NCBI GenBank assembly: GCA_905193585.1
Contig: CAJJPG010000054.1
Coordinates: 1-11,559, forward strand
Length of the DNA: 11,559 nt
DNA from: an uncultured Oscillospiraceae bacterium
GTDB taxonomy: Bacteria > Bacillota > Clostridia > Oscillospirales > Acutalibacteraceae
Reading direction: 5' to 3'
Position numbers and translations under genes: made by a program. Under the pieces are notes generated by a model. The model did not search any database. It was not told the origin of the DNA and saw only the letters and a list, made by a program, of their open reading frames with translations. Of this stretch, positions 1-8,279 are shown one piece after another. How positions within the stretch are numbered: the stretch's first letter is position 1; each line of letters starts with the position of its first letter.

Positions 1-25
1 AAATTTCTTTTTTGTGTAAAAACCT

Positions 26-62
26 TTGCGTTTTGGAAAAATTTATATTATAATGATATACT
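26..62 (+). promoter_or_regulatory. candidate sigma-A promoter(s) for the hprK operon
   Basis: Two overlapping sigma-A-like arrangements are visible. One has TTGGAA (33-38), an 18-base spacer and TATACT (57-62), with a TG one base upstream of the -10 (an extended -10). The other has a perfect TATAAT (49-54) with a poor TTGCGT (26-31) at 17 bases. Either would start transcription a short distance upstream of the hprK ribosome binding site, giving a short leader. The surrounding AT-rich stretch fits a promoter, and this is the only long non-coding segment before the six-gene cluster. I see no cre-like palindrome here. Which -10 is used cannot be decided from sequence. Confidence 0.6.
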
Positions 63-82
63 GAGGATAATATAGGGAGGGA

Positions 83-102
83 GCGAACGAATGCGAACGA
101 AT
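83..102 (+). repeat. perfect 10-base tandem duplication across the hprK start codon
   Basis: The decamer GCGAACGAAT occurs twice head to tail at 83-92 and 93-102. The first copy lies between the Shine-Dalgarno sequence (GGGAGGGAG, 75-83) and the ATG at 91, and its last two bases are the AT of that start codon. The second copy encodes the first residues after methionine. It could be a chance duplication or a feature of the initiation region; the sequence alone does not show a function. Confidence 0.6.
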
Positions 103-1056
103 TTTACGGTATCGCTTGCGAAGATAATTTCGGAATTTTCGCTGGAAACGCTTAATATGCCGGCTAACCCCGAAAAAATACAAATATCCACCACCGAGGT
201 AAACCGCCCGGGCTTGCATATGGCGGGGTATTTTGAGTTTTTCGATGAAAAGCGAATACAGATAATAGGCAAGAGCGAGGAAAGCTTTTTACTGCGGTTC
301 ACCCCCGAAAAGGCGGAAAAAAGGCTGAAAGAATTTTTCTCCCACAAGCCTGTGGCGGTGGTTATATGCCGCAATATGCAGGTGGACGAGGTATACGCGA
401 AAACCGCCGCGGAATACGGCGTGCCGCTTTTGCGCACAGCGGAGACTACATCTGACTTTACCTCTGCCTTGATAGCCTTTTTAAACTTAAACTTGGCGCC
501 GCGGGTTACGCGCCACGGTGTTTTGGTGGAGGTTTACGGCGAGGGAATACTGTTGCTGGGCGAGAGCGGAGTAGGTAAAAGCGAGACCGCAATTGAGCTT
601 ATAAAGCGCGGTCACCGCCTTATAGCGGACGACGCGGTTGAAATACGCCGTGTATCAAATAAATCGCTTGTGGGCACTGCACCCGATAATATAAGGCATT
701 TTATTGAGCTGCGCGGAATAGGTATTATTAACGCGAGCCGAATTTTCGGCGCGGGCGCGGTTAAGATCACCGAGAAGATAGACCTTATAATAAACCTTGA
801 AATATGGGATGTAAACAAGGTTTATGACCGTATGGGGCTTGATAATCAGACGACGGAAATCTTGGGGCTTGATATACCGTCGCTCACCATTCCGGTAAAG
901 CCGGGGCGTAACTTAGCGGTTATAATTGAGGTTGCCGCAATGAACAGCAGGCAGAAAAAGCTCGGCTACAACGCGGCGCAGGATCTTCTCAAACGTCTCG
1001 GTATGACCGACGAGCCCGAGGACGTAAGCACAAACGAAACGGTTAATCCGTTCTGA
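91..1056 (+). CDS. hprK: HPr(Ser) kinase/phosphorylase
   Basis: A cytoplasmic bifunctional enzyme that phosphorylates HPr (and Crh where present) on a regulatory serine and removes the phosphate by phosphorolysis, controlling carbon catabolite repression. The 321-residue length is typical. An N-terminal domain (about 1-128) precedes the catalytic domain. This carries a conserved R141-H142-G, the Walker A loop GESGVGKS at 157-164, the GHRLIADDAVEI segment at 174-185 with the acidic pair D180-D181, and the family signature ELRGIGIIN at 206-214. The ATG at 91 follows a strong purine-rich Shine-Dalgarno (GGGAG at 79-83, 7 bases away). It is first gene of the cluster, 29 bases before a glucokinase, which suits a sugar-status sensor. 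No HPr gene lies in the window. Known family regulation is activation by fructose-1,6-bisphosphate and inhibition by phosphate; that PfkA downstream supplies the activator is inference. Confidence 0.97.
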   Translation: MRTNFTVSLAKIISEFSLETLNMPANPEKIQISTTEVNRPGLHMAGYFEFFDEKRIQIIGKSEESFLLRFTPEKAEKRLKEFFSHKPVAVVICRNMQVDEVYAKTAAEYGVPLLRTAETTSDFTSALIAFLNLNLAPRVTRHGVLVEVYGEGILLLGESGVGKSETAIELIKRGHRLIADDAVEIRRVSNKSLVGTAPDNIRHFIELRGIGIINASRIFGAGAVKITEKIDLIINLEIWDVNKVYDRMGLDNQTTEILGLDIPSLTIPVKPGRNLAVIIEVAAMNSRQKKLGYNAAQDLLKRLGMTDEPEDVSTNETVNPF

Positions 1057-1085
1057 TAATATTAAAACAGGAGTGTAAAGTAAAA

Positions 1086-2042
1086 ATGTATAAATTGGGA
1101 ATTGACCTTGGCGGAACGAATATTGTAGCGGGAGTTGTAGACGATAATTATAAGATAGTCGCAACCGCGCAGGTAAAAACAAACTGTCCCCGCCCCGCAG
1201 AGGAAATTGTGTCGGATATGGCTGTTGCCGCAAAGCAGGCAGTTGAAAATGCGGGGCTTAAGCTTTCGGACATTGAGGCTATGGGCGTGGGAACACCCGG
1301 AGCTATAGATCCGGTGCGCGGCGTGGTATGCTATGCTAACAACCTTGATTTTTACGATGTGCCCATGGCGGCTATGCTGAAAGAAAAACTGGGCGTTGAT
1401 TTTTACATTGAAAACGACGCTAACGCCGCAGCATACGGCGAGTATATTGCGGGCGCGGGCAAGGGCTCGAACGATTTTATAGCAATCACCCTCGGCACCG
1501 GCGTTGGCGGCGGCGTTATAATTGACGGTAAGATCTATTCCGGCTCAAACTATGCGGGAGCGGAGCTCGGTCATGTGGTTATAAATATGGACGGTGAAAT
1601 TTGTACCTGCGGCAGACAGGGCTGCTGGGAGGCATACGCATCTGCTACGGCGCTCATCCGCCAGACAAAGCAGGCTATGATAAGATACCCGAAATCAAAA
1701 ATGTGGGAAATATGCGGCGGGGATATAAGCAAGGTGAGCGGCAGAACCGCATTTGACGCCATGCGCGCGGGCGACGATACCGCAAAGCGCGTGGTTGACA
1801 GATATATTGAATATGTTGCAATAGGTATTTCCAATAATATAAATATTTTCCAGCCGGACGTTCTGTGCGTGGGCGGCGGCATTTCAAAAGAGGGCAGTAC
1901 CCTTATAGACCCGATTGTGGCTTATGTTGAAGGTGAAAACTACGCCCGCCACATTGCGAAGAAAACGCAGATAAAGGCGGCGGCTCTCGGAAACGACGCG
2001 GGAATTATAGGCGCGGCGTACCTTTGCGACCTTTATAAATAA
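1086..2042 (+). CDS. glcK: ROK-family glucokinase
   Basis: Probably ATP-dependent phosphorylation of glucose to glucose-6-phosphate in the cytoplasm. At 318 residues it has no N-terminal helix-turn-helix, so it is a ROK kinase and not a ROK repressor. The phosphate-binding motif DLGGTN is at 7-12, the catalytic ENDAN at 109-113 (D111 as likely base), and the second ATP-binding stretch LGTGVGGG at 136-143. The ROK zinc site is visible as H163 in GAELGH plus C173, C175 and C180 in the CTCGRQGC segment, with E182 after it. A good AGGAG lies at 1069-1073, though 12 bases before the ATG is a long spacing. It lies between hprK and murB with small gaps, so co-transcription is likely. Substrate could be another hexose such as N-acetylglucosamine or mannose; glucose is favoured by overall motif pattern and by linkage to hprK and pfkA. 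Confidence 0.9.
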   Translation: MYKLGIDLGGTNIVAGVVDDNYKIVATAQVKTNCPRPAEEIVSDMAVAAKQAVENAGLKLSDIEAMGVGTPGAIDPVRGVVCYANNLDFYDVPMAAMLKEKLGVDFYIENDANAAAYGEYIAGAGKGSNDFIAITLGTGVGGGVIIDGKIYSGSNYAGAELGHVVINMDGEICTCGRQGCWEAYASATALIRQTKQAMIRYPKSKMWEICGGDISKVSGRTAFDAMRAGDDTAKRVVDRYIEYVAIGISNNINIFQPDVLCVGGGISKEGSTLIDPIVAYVEGENYARHIAKKTQIKAAALGNDAGIIGAAYLCDLYK

Positions 2043-2063
2043 TTAAATCTTGGGAGTGGCTTT

Positions 2064-2975
2064 ATGAGCGCAGAAGCATTGGCGAATTTTCTTGAAAGCG
2101 AAAATATCGAATACAGGCAAAATGAGCCTATGCGGGCGCACACTACCTTTAAAATCGGGGGAGAGACGGATATTTTTATAATTCCCGCCTCTCCCGCCGC
2201 GCTTATTTCAGCCGTTAAAAAATGCACCGAGCTTGAAATTCCGTATTTTATTTTGGGCAACGGCAGCAACCTTTTGGTGTCCGACGGCGGAATAGAGGGC
2301 GCGGTTATAAGCCTTGCGGGAATAAACGGTATTTCATATGACGGTGAAAAAATCACCTGCGGCGCGGGGGCTATGCTTTCCTCTGTCTGCCTGAAAGCCC
2401 TGTCATTATCACTTACGGGGCTTGAATTTGCCTACGGAATACCCGGAACGGCGGGCGGCGCGCTTTATATGAACGCGGGCGCTTACGGCGGGCAAATGGC
2501 GGATGTAATCGAAAGCGCCGAGTGCCTGACCGCCTCGGGAGAAATAAAAACCCTTAAAAAGGAAGATATGCGGCTCGGCTACCGCAGCAGCGTATTTAAA
2601 AAGGGCGGACTTATAATAATTTCCCTGACCCTTGCCTTAAAGAAGGGCGATAAGGCGGAAATTAAGGCTGAAATGGACGAATTGCTTAACCGCCGCAAGC
2701 AAAAGCAGCCGCTTGAATACCCCAGCGCGGGCAGCACCTTTAAGCGACCCGAGGGGTATTTTGCAGGCGCGCTTATTGATAAAAACGGCTTAAAGGGCAG
2801 TGCGGTCGGCGGCGCGCAGGTAAGCGAAAAGCACGCGGGGTTTGTTATTAACCGCGGGGGCGCAACGGCTGCCGACGTAAAGGCGCTTATAGGGAAAATA
2901 CAAAAAAAGGTTTTTGAAAATGACGGAGTAATGCTGGAGCCCGAGGTTATTTTTACGGGGCGGAACGGAGACTGA
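2064..2975 (+). CDS. murB: UDP-N-acetylenolpyruvoylglucosamine reductase MurB
   Basis: FAD-containing cytoplasmic enzyme that uses NADPH to reduce UDP-GlcNAc-enolpyruvate to UDP-MurNAc, the second committed step of peptidoglycan precursor synthesis. The 303 residues show the flavin-binding domain with LGNGSNLL (64-71) and GIPGTAGGA (125-133) followed by MNAGAYG (136-142), a Y173-R174 pair, the AGSTFKRP segment (222-229) whose S224 aligns with the family's catalytic serine, and the C-terminal LEPE (291-294) carrying the catalytic acid. This short, type II-like form is normal for Firmicutes. GGGAG at 2052-2056 is 7 bases before the ATG. The stop is 4 bases before the rapZ start, whose Shine-Dalgarno lies inside the murB 3' end, implying coupling. 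Confidence 0.97.
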   Translation: MSAEALANFLESENIEYRQNEPMRAHTTFKIGGETDIFIIPASPAALISAVKKCTELEIPYFILGNGSNLLVSDGGIEGAVISLAGINGISYDGEKITCGAGAMLSSVCLKALSLSLTGLEFAYGIPGTAGGALYMNAGAYGGQMADVIESAECLTASGEIKTLKKEDMRLGYRSSVFKKGGLIIISLTLALKKGDKAEIKAEMDELLNRRKQKQPLEYPSAGSTFKRPEGYFAGALIDKNGLKGSAVGGAQVSEKHAGFVINRGGATAADVKALIGKIQKKVFENDGVMLEPEVIFTGRNGD

Positions 2976-2979
2976 AAAA

Positions 2980-3840
2980 ATGGAATTGTTAATAGTAACG
3001 GGAATGTCGGGCGCGGGAAAATCGCAGGCGGCAAACGCGCTTGAGGATATAGGCTTTTATTGCGTTGATAACATTCCGCCGGCAATAATACCCTCGTTTG
3101 TGGAGCTTTCGGCGCGCAGCGGCGATTTGCTCAATAAAATGGCGATTGTGACCGATATGCGCGGCGGAGCGCTTTTTTCGGAGATTGACGGGGTACTCGG
3201 CAACCTTAAAAAGAATAATGTTGAGTATAAAATACTGTTTCTGGACGCGGCTGACGATGTGCTTATACGCCGCTATAAGGAAAACAGGCGCAAACACCCG
3301 CTGGCGGACGGCAATGATATGTCAATAGCGGCGGCGGTTGCAAAGGAGCGCGAAATGCTTAAAAAAATCCGCTTTTCGGCGGATTACGTGGTAGATACAA
3401 GCCGCATTTCAATAGCGCAGCTAAAGGTTCAGCTTTCAAATATTTTCTTCGGCAGCGTGAGCAACGTTTTAAAAATTCAGTGCAAGTCCTTCGGGTTTAA
3501 ATACGGCTCGGATACAGAGGCGGATTTGGTGGTGGATGTAAGATGTCTGCCCAACCCGTTTTATGTTGAGGAATTAAAGGAAAAAACGGGGCTTGATAAG
3601 GAAGTGCGCGATTACGTTATGGCAAGCGAGGACAGCAAAAGGTTTCTCGACCGCCTTTTGGCGTTTATAGATTGCGCCGTACCTATGTATGCAAAGGAGG
3701 GTAAAAGTCAGCTTGTAATATCCATAGGCTGCACGGGCGGAAAGCACCGCTCGGTCACCTTTGCGGAGTTGATAGGCGAGCATTTGCGCAACGAAAATTA
3801 CAACTGCTCCATAAACCACAGGGATATTTACAAGCACTGA
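2980..3840 (+). CDS. rapZ: RapZ/YvcJ-family nucleotide-binding regulator
   Basis: P-loop NTPase of the RapZ (YvcJ) family, 286 residues, full length. Walker A GMSGAGKS is at 8-15, VDNIPP at 29-34, TDMRG at 58-62, and the C-terminal domain contains SFGFKYG (170-176), DVRCLPNPFY (186-195) and the hallmark GCTGGKHRSV (250-259), thought to bind a phosphorylated ligand. In E. coli RapZ senses glucosamine-6-phosphate and brings RNase E to the GlmZ small RNA. Firmicutes lack that small RNA, and the role of YvcJ there is poorly defined, so only a regulatory role tied to amino-sugar/cell-wall metabolism is suggested; the murB neighbour agrees. The Shine-Dalgarno (CGGAG, 2966-2970) overlaps the end of murB. 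Unlike in Bacillus subtilis, no yvcK follows. Confidence 0.95.
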   Translation: MELLIVTGMSGAGKSQAANALEDIGFYCVDNIPPAIIPSFVELSARSGDLLNKMAIVTDMRGGALFSEIDGVLGNLKKNNVEYKILFLDAADDVLIRRYKENRRKHPLADGNDMSIAAAVAKEREMLKKIRFSADYVVDTSRISIAQLKVQLSNIFFGSVSNVLKIQCKSFGFKYGSDTEADLVVDVRCLPNPFYVEELKEKTGLDKEVRDYVMASEDSKRFLDRLLAFIDCAVPMYAKEGKSQLVISIGCTGGKHRSVTFAELIGEHLRNENYNCSINHRDIYKH

Positions 3841-3848
3841 CGGGCTTT

Positions 3849-4751
3849 ATGTCCTTTTGCAGTGAGATTAAAAATGAGCTGATTTCGCTCAAAACACATT
3901 CCTGCTGCCGTTTACCGCTTGTTTACGGCTTTATGCTTTTCAGCCGCGCGTTTTCTTTAAAGCGCATTTCAATGCAAACGGGCAACGAAAGTGTGGCAAA
4001 AGCGTATGCGGAGCTTATAAAAAGCACATTCGGCGCCGCGGCGGAAATAACCTGCGGCGGCACAAAACGCCCGACCTATAAAGCCGAGGTTACATCCGAT
4101 ACGGACAGGCTTAAAATTCTGGCGGCGTTTGATTTCGGAATAAATGAAAATTTAATAGACCGAGGTTTACTTGCCCGCGACTGCTGCCGCCAGAGCTTTA
4201 TAAGGGGGGCTTTTTTGGCATGCGGCAATATTAACGACCCCGAAAAGGAATACCGCGCGGAGTTTGCGGTTAAAAACGAAAAATTAGCGGATGAATTTTT
4301 ACTTTTGTTAGCCGAATTTGATATTCATATGAAAAAAACCGCGCGCGGCACCGCCTTTGTGCTTTATACAAAGGAAAGCGGAAGTATAGAAGATTTACTG
4401 ACCATTATGGGGCTGCCGCACCGAACGCTTGATATTATGGATACCAAAATAATTAAAAGCGTTAAAAATGCGAGCAACCGCCGCAGCAATTGCGACAGCG
4501 GCAATATTTCAAAAACGGTTGAGGCTTCCGTCAGGCAGCGCGCGGCAATAGAATATCTTGAAAAGGCGGGGCTGCTTGAAAGCCTGCCGCCCGAGCTTGT
4601 AAGCGCGGCAAGGCTGCGGCGGGATAACCCCGATTTGACGCTTAAAGAATTATGTAAACTATCCGACGAGCCGCTGACCGTTTCGGGGCTTAACCACAGG
4701 CTGCAAAAAATCACCCGAATTTATATGGAAACAAAGGCGCACAGGGGGTAG
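3849..4751 (+). CDS. whiA: WhiA-family DNA-binding protein
   Basis: WhiA homologue of 300 residues. In actinomycetes WhiA is a sporulation transcription factor; in Firmicutes it is a nucleoid-associated protein affecting cell division and chromosome segregation. The N-terminal half is a degenerate LAGLIDADG-like fold: the SFCSEIKNEL opening (2-11) with a C19-C20-R21 triad, then CCRQSFIRGAFLACG (112-126), which is the family's most recognisable block. The NRRSNCDSGNISKTVEA segment (210-226) leads into a C-terminal helix-turn-helix (about 264-290, ending in SGLNHRLQKI). The ATG is 8 bases after the rapZ stop and has only a weak GGG (3842-3844) in front, so translation probably depends on ribosomes finishing rapZ. 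No homing-endonuclease activity is expected from this family. Confidence 0.95.
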   Translation: MSFCSEIKNELISLKTHSCCRLPLVYGFMLFSRAFSLKRISMQTGNESVAKAYAELIKSTFGAAAEITCGGTKRPTYKAEVTSDTDRLKILAAFDFGINENLIDRGLLARDCCRQSFIRGAFLACGNINDPEKEYRAEFAVKNEKLADEFLLLLAEFDIHMKKTARGTAFVLYTKESGSIEDLLTIMGLPHRTLDIMDTKIIKSVKNASNRRSNCDSGNISKTVEASVRQRAAIEYLEKAGLLESLPPELVSAARLRRDNPDLTLKELCKLSDEPLTVSGLNHRLQKITRIYMETKAHRG

Positions 4752-4757
4752 AAGCAT

Positions 4758-7700
4758 ATGGATTTCGCTCATTTGCACGTGCACACCGAGTACAGCCTGC
4801 TTGACGGTTGCTGCCGCATAAAGGCGCTTATAGACCGCGCGGCGGCGCTCGGGCAGAAAAGCCTTGCAATAACCGACCACGGCGTGATGTACGGCGTTAT
4901 TGATTTTTATAAATACGCCGTTTCAAAGGGAATAAACCCCATAATAGGCTGCGAGGTATATGTTGCGCCGCGCAGCCGCTTTGAAAAGGTAAAGGGAGTG
5001 GACTCACGGTACACACACCTTGTGCTTTTATGCCGAAATAACGAGGGCTACCGCAATCTTATAAAGCTGGTTTCCGCAGGGTTTACAGAGGGCTTTTATT
5101 CAAAGCCGAGAATAGATAAGGAGCTGCTTAAAAAATACAGCGGCGGGCTTATTGCCCTTTCCGCCTGCCTTGCGGGGGAAATTCCGCGGCTTTTAAGCTC
5201 GGGCGAATATGAAAAGGCAAAGGAAACAGCGCTTTGGTTTGATTCGCTTTTCGGCAGGGGCAATTATTATTTGGAGCTTCAGGATCACGGCATTGAGGAG
5301 CAGCGGAGAATAAACCCGCAGCTTATAAGAATTTCGCGGGAAACGGGAATACCGCTTGCAGCTACAAACGACGTGCATTATATTAAAAAAGAGGACGCGC
5401 ACCTGCACAAGGTGCTGCTTTGCATACAAACGGGCACTAAAATAAACGAAGAAAACCCGATTGAATTTAAAACGAACGAATTTTATTTAAAATCCGCCGA
5501 GGAAATGGCGTCGCTTTTCCCCGAAGCGCCAGAGGCTGTTGAAAACACGGTGAAAATAGCCGAAAATTGCCGCGTTACGTTTGAATTCGGCAAAATAAAG
5601 CTGCCGCGGTTTGATATAGGCGACAGGGATCATTTTGAATATTTCCGCAATAAATGCCTTGAAGGCTTGCGCCGAATTTACGGCGAAAGCCCGAAAAAAG
5701 AGGTTACCGACCGCCTTGACTATGAGCTTAGCGTTATAAACCGAATGGGGTATGTTGACTATTATTTGATAGTAGCCGATTTTGTGAATTACGCTAAAAG
5801 CCACAATATACCCGTAGGCCCGGGGCGCGGCTCGGGCGCGGCGAGCCTTGCGGCTTACTGCATTGGAATAACGGGAATAGACCCCCTCAAATACGACCTT
5901 TATTTTGAGCGGTTTTTAAACCCCGAGCGCGTTTCAATGCCCGATTTTGATATTGATTTTTGCTATGTGAACCGCCAAAGGGTAATAGATTACGTTATAG
6001 AAAAATACGGGTCGGACAGGGTCTCGCAAATAGTCACCTTCGGCACTATGGCGGCGCGCGGCGCTGTGCGGGATGTCGGCAGGGCGCTTGACGTGCCGTA
6101 TGCCGTGTGCGATAAAATTGCAAAGCTTATTCCGCAGTCTCTTAATATGACTATTGAGCGGGCGCTTTCAAGCTCACCGGAGCTTAAAACGCTTTATGAT
6201 AACGATAATCAGGTGCACGAGCTTATAGACACGGCAATAAAGCTTGAGGGTATGCCGCGGCATGCCTCTACCCATGCGGCGGGGGTGGTAATATCCGATA
6301 AGCCGATAGCCGAGTATGTCCCCCTTGCCGTAAACGACGAGGCGGTGGTGACCCAGTACACAATGACGGCGCTTGACGAGCTGGGGCTTTTGAAAATGGA
6401 CTTTTTGGGGCTGCGCAACCTGACCGTTATTGCCGATACGGAAAAATATATAAGAAAAAAGCAGCCGGATTTTGATATTGAAAAAATACCGCTTGACGAT
6501 AAGGAAACCTATAAAATGATGGGCGCGGGGCTGACCGACGGCGTTTTTCAGTTTGAATCCGAAGGTATGAAAAACGTGCTGCGGCAGTTCGGCCCCGAAA
6601 GCATTGAGGACCTGACCGCAATACTTTCGCTCTACCGCCCGGGACCTATGGACTCAATACCGAAATATATTCACAACCGCCACCACCCCGAGGACGTGAC
6701 CTACCCCACGCCGCTGTTAAAACCGATACTTTCGGTCACCTACGGGTGCATTGTGTACCAGGAGCAGGCGATGCAGGTGTTTCGCACGCTTGCGGGCTAT
6801 ACCCTCGGCAGGGCGGACATTGTGCGACGCGCAATGGCAAAGAAAAAACACGACGTTATGGAGCGGGAGCGGCAATTCTTTATTCACGGCGAAAAGGATG
6901 AAAACGGCAATATTTTATGTAAAGGCGCGGTTGCAAACGGGGTAGACGAGCAAACGGCAAACAAGATTTTTGACGATATGCAGAGCTTCAGCTCTTACGC
7001 TTTTAACAAGGCGCACGCCGCGGCATATTCCTTTGTGGCTTACAGAACGGCATACCTTAAATGCCATTACCCGGCGGAATATTTTTCAAGCCTTATGACA
7101 AGCATGATGGACAGCCCCGCAAAGGTTGCGCTTTATACCGCCGACTGCCGCAAAAACGGAATACGGGTGCTGCCGCCTTCGGTCAACTCATCGGGCGCGG
7201 GCTTTACACCGGACGGAAACGCCATACGCTTTGGGCTTTTAGCGGTTAAAAACCTCGGCACGGGGGTTATAAACAGGCTTATAGCCGAGCGCGAGGAAAA
7301 CGGCGCGTATACCTCAATGTACGATTTTTGCCTGCGCAATTACTCGCGCGAATTTAACAGAAAAGCGCTTGAGGGGCTTATTAAAAGCGGCGCAATGGAC
7401 GGACTTGAGGATAACAGGCGGCAAATGCTTTATAATATAGACGGGGTGCTTGCCGCAGCGGAGGACGAAAAAAAGTACTCCGCAAAGGGGCAGCTGAACC
7501 TTTTCGGCGAAATGGGGACGGACGTTTCCTTTAAGCCGATAAAGGCGGAGGAAATGCCGCGGGAGACACTTTTGGAGCTTGAAAAGGAGGCTACCGGGCT
7601 GTACCTTTCGGGACACCCGATGGAGGAATACACCGCGTTTACCGAAAAATCGGGCTTTGCGCGCGCGGCGGACGTTGCGGCGCACCGCTGCCCCGATTCA

Positions 7701-8204
7701 AAGCGGCTGACATTGGCGGGCATAGTGGACGGGCTTAAAGCGCGGCAGCTTAAAAACAACAGTATTATGGCTACCGCTTTTCTTGAGGATATGAGCGGGT
7801 CGGTAGGACTTACAATTTTCGCCGCGGCATATACGCAGTTCCGCAATCTTTTAATTTCGGGCGAGCCGGTAACGGTGAGCGGCAGAGTGTCCGAGCGGGA
7901 GGACAGAGACCCCGAGCTTGTGGTGGAGCGGGTGGAAAAAATACCCGAGACCGCAAGGGGCAGAGCGGCTAAAAAATACAAAAGCGGGCTTTATTTAAAG
8001 GTGAAATCTCAGTCGGGCAGAGAATTTGAGGAGGTTAAGCGGCAGCTTTCATTGCACAGCGGCAGCACCGACGTTATAATTCTTTGCGCCGATACGGGCA
8101 AAAAGCTCGCAGTACCGCCGAGCTTGCGCATAACGCCCTCGGAAACGCTTTTTAACACCCTTAAAAGTCTGCTCGGGGCGGAAAATGTTAAATTTATTAA
8201 ATAA
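4758..8204 (+). CDS. dnaE: DNA polymerase III alpha subunit, DnaE type
   Basis: Replicative C-family DNA polymerase, 1148 residues and apparently complete. The N-terminal PHP domain has HLHVHTEYS (5-13), ITDHG (38-42), GCEVYV (64-69), SACLAGE (135-141) and TNDVHY (203-208). Its likely metal ligands (H7, H9, D40, H41, E66, H87, C137, D205, H207) are retained, leaving PHP-based proofreading possible. The catalytic core shows GPGRGSGAASL (354-364), PDFDIDF (395-401) with catalytic D396 and D398, and the third aspartate D548 in MDFLGL. A clamp-binding pentapeptide QLNLF is at 912-916, and an OB-fold follows (about 984-1062). A GGGGG Shine-Dalgarno (4744-4748) overlaps the whiA end, 6 bases before its stop. 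Firmicutes usually have PolC too, in which case DnaE extends primers; PolC is not in this window, so division of labour is unknown. Confidence 0.98.
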   Translation: MDFAHLHVHTEYSLLDGCCRIKALIDRAAALGQKSLAITDHGVMYGVIDFYKYAVSKGINPIIGCEVYVAPRSRFEKVKGVDSRYTHLVLLCRNNEGYRNLIKLVSAGFTEGFYSKPRIDKELLKKYSGGLIALSACLAGEIPRLLSSGEYEKAKETALWFDSLFGRGNYYLELQDHGIEEQRRINPQLIRISRETGIPLAATNDVHYIKKEDAHLHKVLLCIQTGTKINEENPIEFKTNEFYLKSAEEMASLFPEAPEAVENTVKIAENCRVTFEFGKIKLPRFDIGDRDHFEYFRNKCLEGLRRIYGESPKKEVTDRLDYELSVINRMGYVDYYLIVADFVNYAKSHNIPVGPGRGSGAASLAAYCIGITGIDPLKYDLYFERFLNPERVSMPDFDIDFCYVNRQRVIDYVIEKYGSDRVSQIVTFGTMAARGAVRDVGRALDVPYAVCDKIAKLIPQSLNMTIERALSSSPELKTLYDNDNQVHELIDTAIKLEGMPRHASTHAAGVVISDKPIAEYVPLAVNDEAVVTQYTMTALDELGLLKMDFLGLRNLTVIADTEKYIRKKQPDFDIEKIPLDDKETYKMMGAGLTDGVFQFESEGMKNVLRQFGPESIEDLTAILSLYRPGPMDSIPKYIHNRHHPEDVTYPTPLLKPILSVTYGCIVYQEQAMQVFRTLAGYTLGRADIVRRAMAKKKHDVMERERQFFIHGEKDENGNILCKGAVANGVDEQTANKIFDDMQSFSSYAFNKAHAAAYSFVAYRTAYLKCHYPAEYFSSLMTSMMDSPAKVALYTADCRKNGIRVLPPSVNSSGAGFTPDGNAIRFGLLAVKNLGTGVINRLIAEREENGAYTSMYDFCLRNYSREFNRKALEGLIKSGAMDGLEDNRRQMLYNIDGVLAAAEDEKKYSAKGQLNLFGEMGTDVSFKPIKAEEMPRETLLELEKEATGLYLSGHPMEEYTAFTEKSGFARAADVAAHRCPDSKRLTLAGIVDGLKARQLKNNSIMATAFLEDMSGSVGLTIFAAAYTQFRNLLISGEPVTVSGRVSEREDRDPELVVERVEKIPETARGRAAKKYKSGLYLKVKSQSGREFEEVKRQLSLHSGSTDVIILCADTGKKLAVPPSLRITPSETLFNTLKSLLGAENVKFIK

Positions 8205-8227
8205 ACGTAAATAAAAGAAAAATACTG

Positions 8228-8256
8228 TTGAAAAAAATTTTTGAATGTGTTAAACT
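8228..8256 (+). promoter_or_regulatory. candidate sigma-A promoter for pfkA
   Basis: TTGAAA (8228-8233, five of six matches to the -35 consensus) is followed at exactly 17 bases by TAAACT (8251-8256, four of six), with a TG at 8248-8249 forming an extended -10. Transcription would begin near 8263, leaving a leader of roughly 25 bases that contains the pfkA ribosome binding site. It lies in the 84-base dnaE-pfkA gap, by far the largest in this cluster, which supports an independent pfkA promoter in addition to any read-through from dnaE. I see no terminator hairpin between dnaE and this promoter. Confidence 0.65.
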
Positions 8257-8275
8257 CTAATTTGAAGATGTATAT

Positions 8276-8279
8276 GGAG
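8276..8279 (+). promoter_or_regulatory. ribosome binding site fixing the pfkA start
   Basis: GGAG lies 9 bases before the ATG at 8289. This decides the start: an in-frame TTG at 8241 would add 16 residues but falls inside the candidate promoter spacer, upstream of the predicted transcription start, and would add residues not present in the family. Confidence 0.75.

Noticed and set aside
1..25. T-run at the left edge as tail of an upstream terminator
   Set aside because: The stem that would be needed is outside the window, so it cannot be supported.
1086..2042. ROK protein as a transcriptional repressor
   Set aside because: The protein begins directly with the kinase phosphate-binding motif and has no N-terminal DNA-binding domain.
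2579..3085. 168-codon open frame on the minus strand
   Set aside because: It spans the murB-rapZ junction in antisense, is low in complexity (Pro/Ser/Phe-rich), and has no domain.
4182..4226. Homing-endonuclease-like (LAGLIDADG) sequence in whiA
   Set aside because: WhiA proteins are evolutionarily derived from that fold, and the rest of the protein, including the C-terminal helix-turn-helix, matches WhiA; no mobile intron or intein is implied.
7430..7981. 183-codon open frame on the minus strand
   Set aside because: It lies fully antisense to the conserved C-terminal part of dnaE and has no recognisable domain; the dnaE frame explains this DNA.
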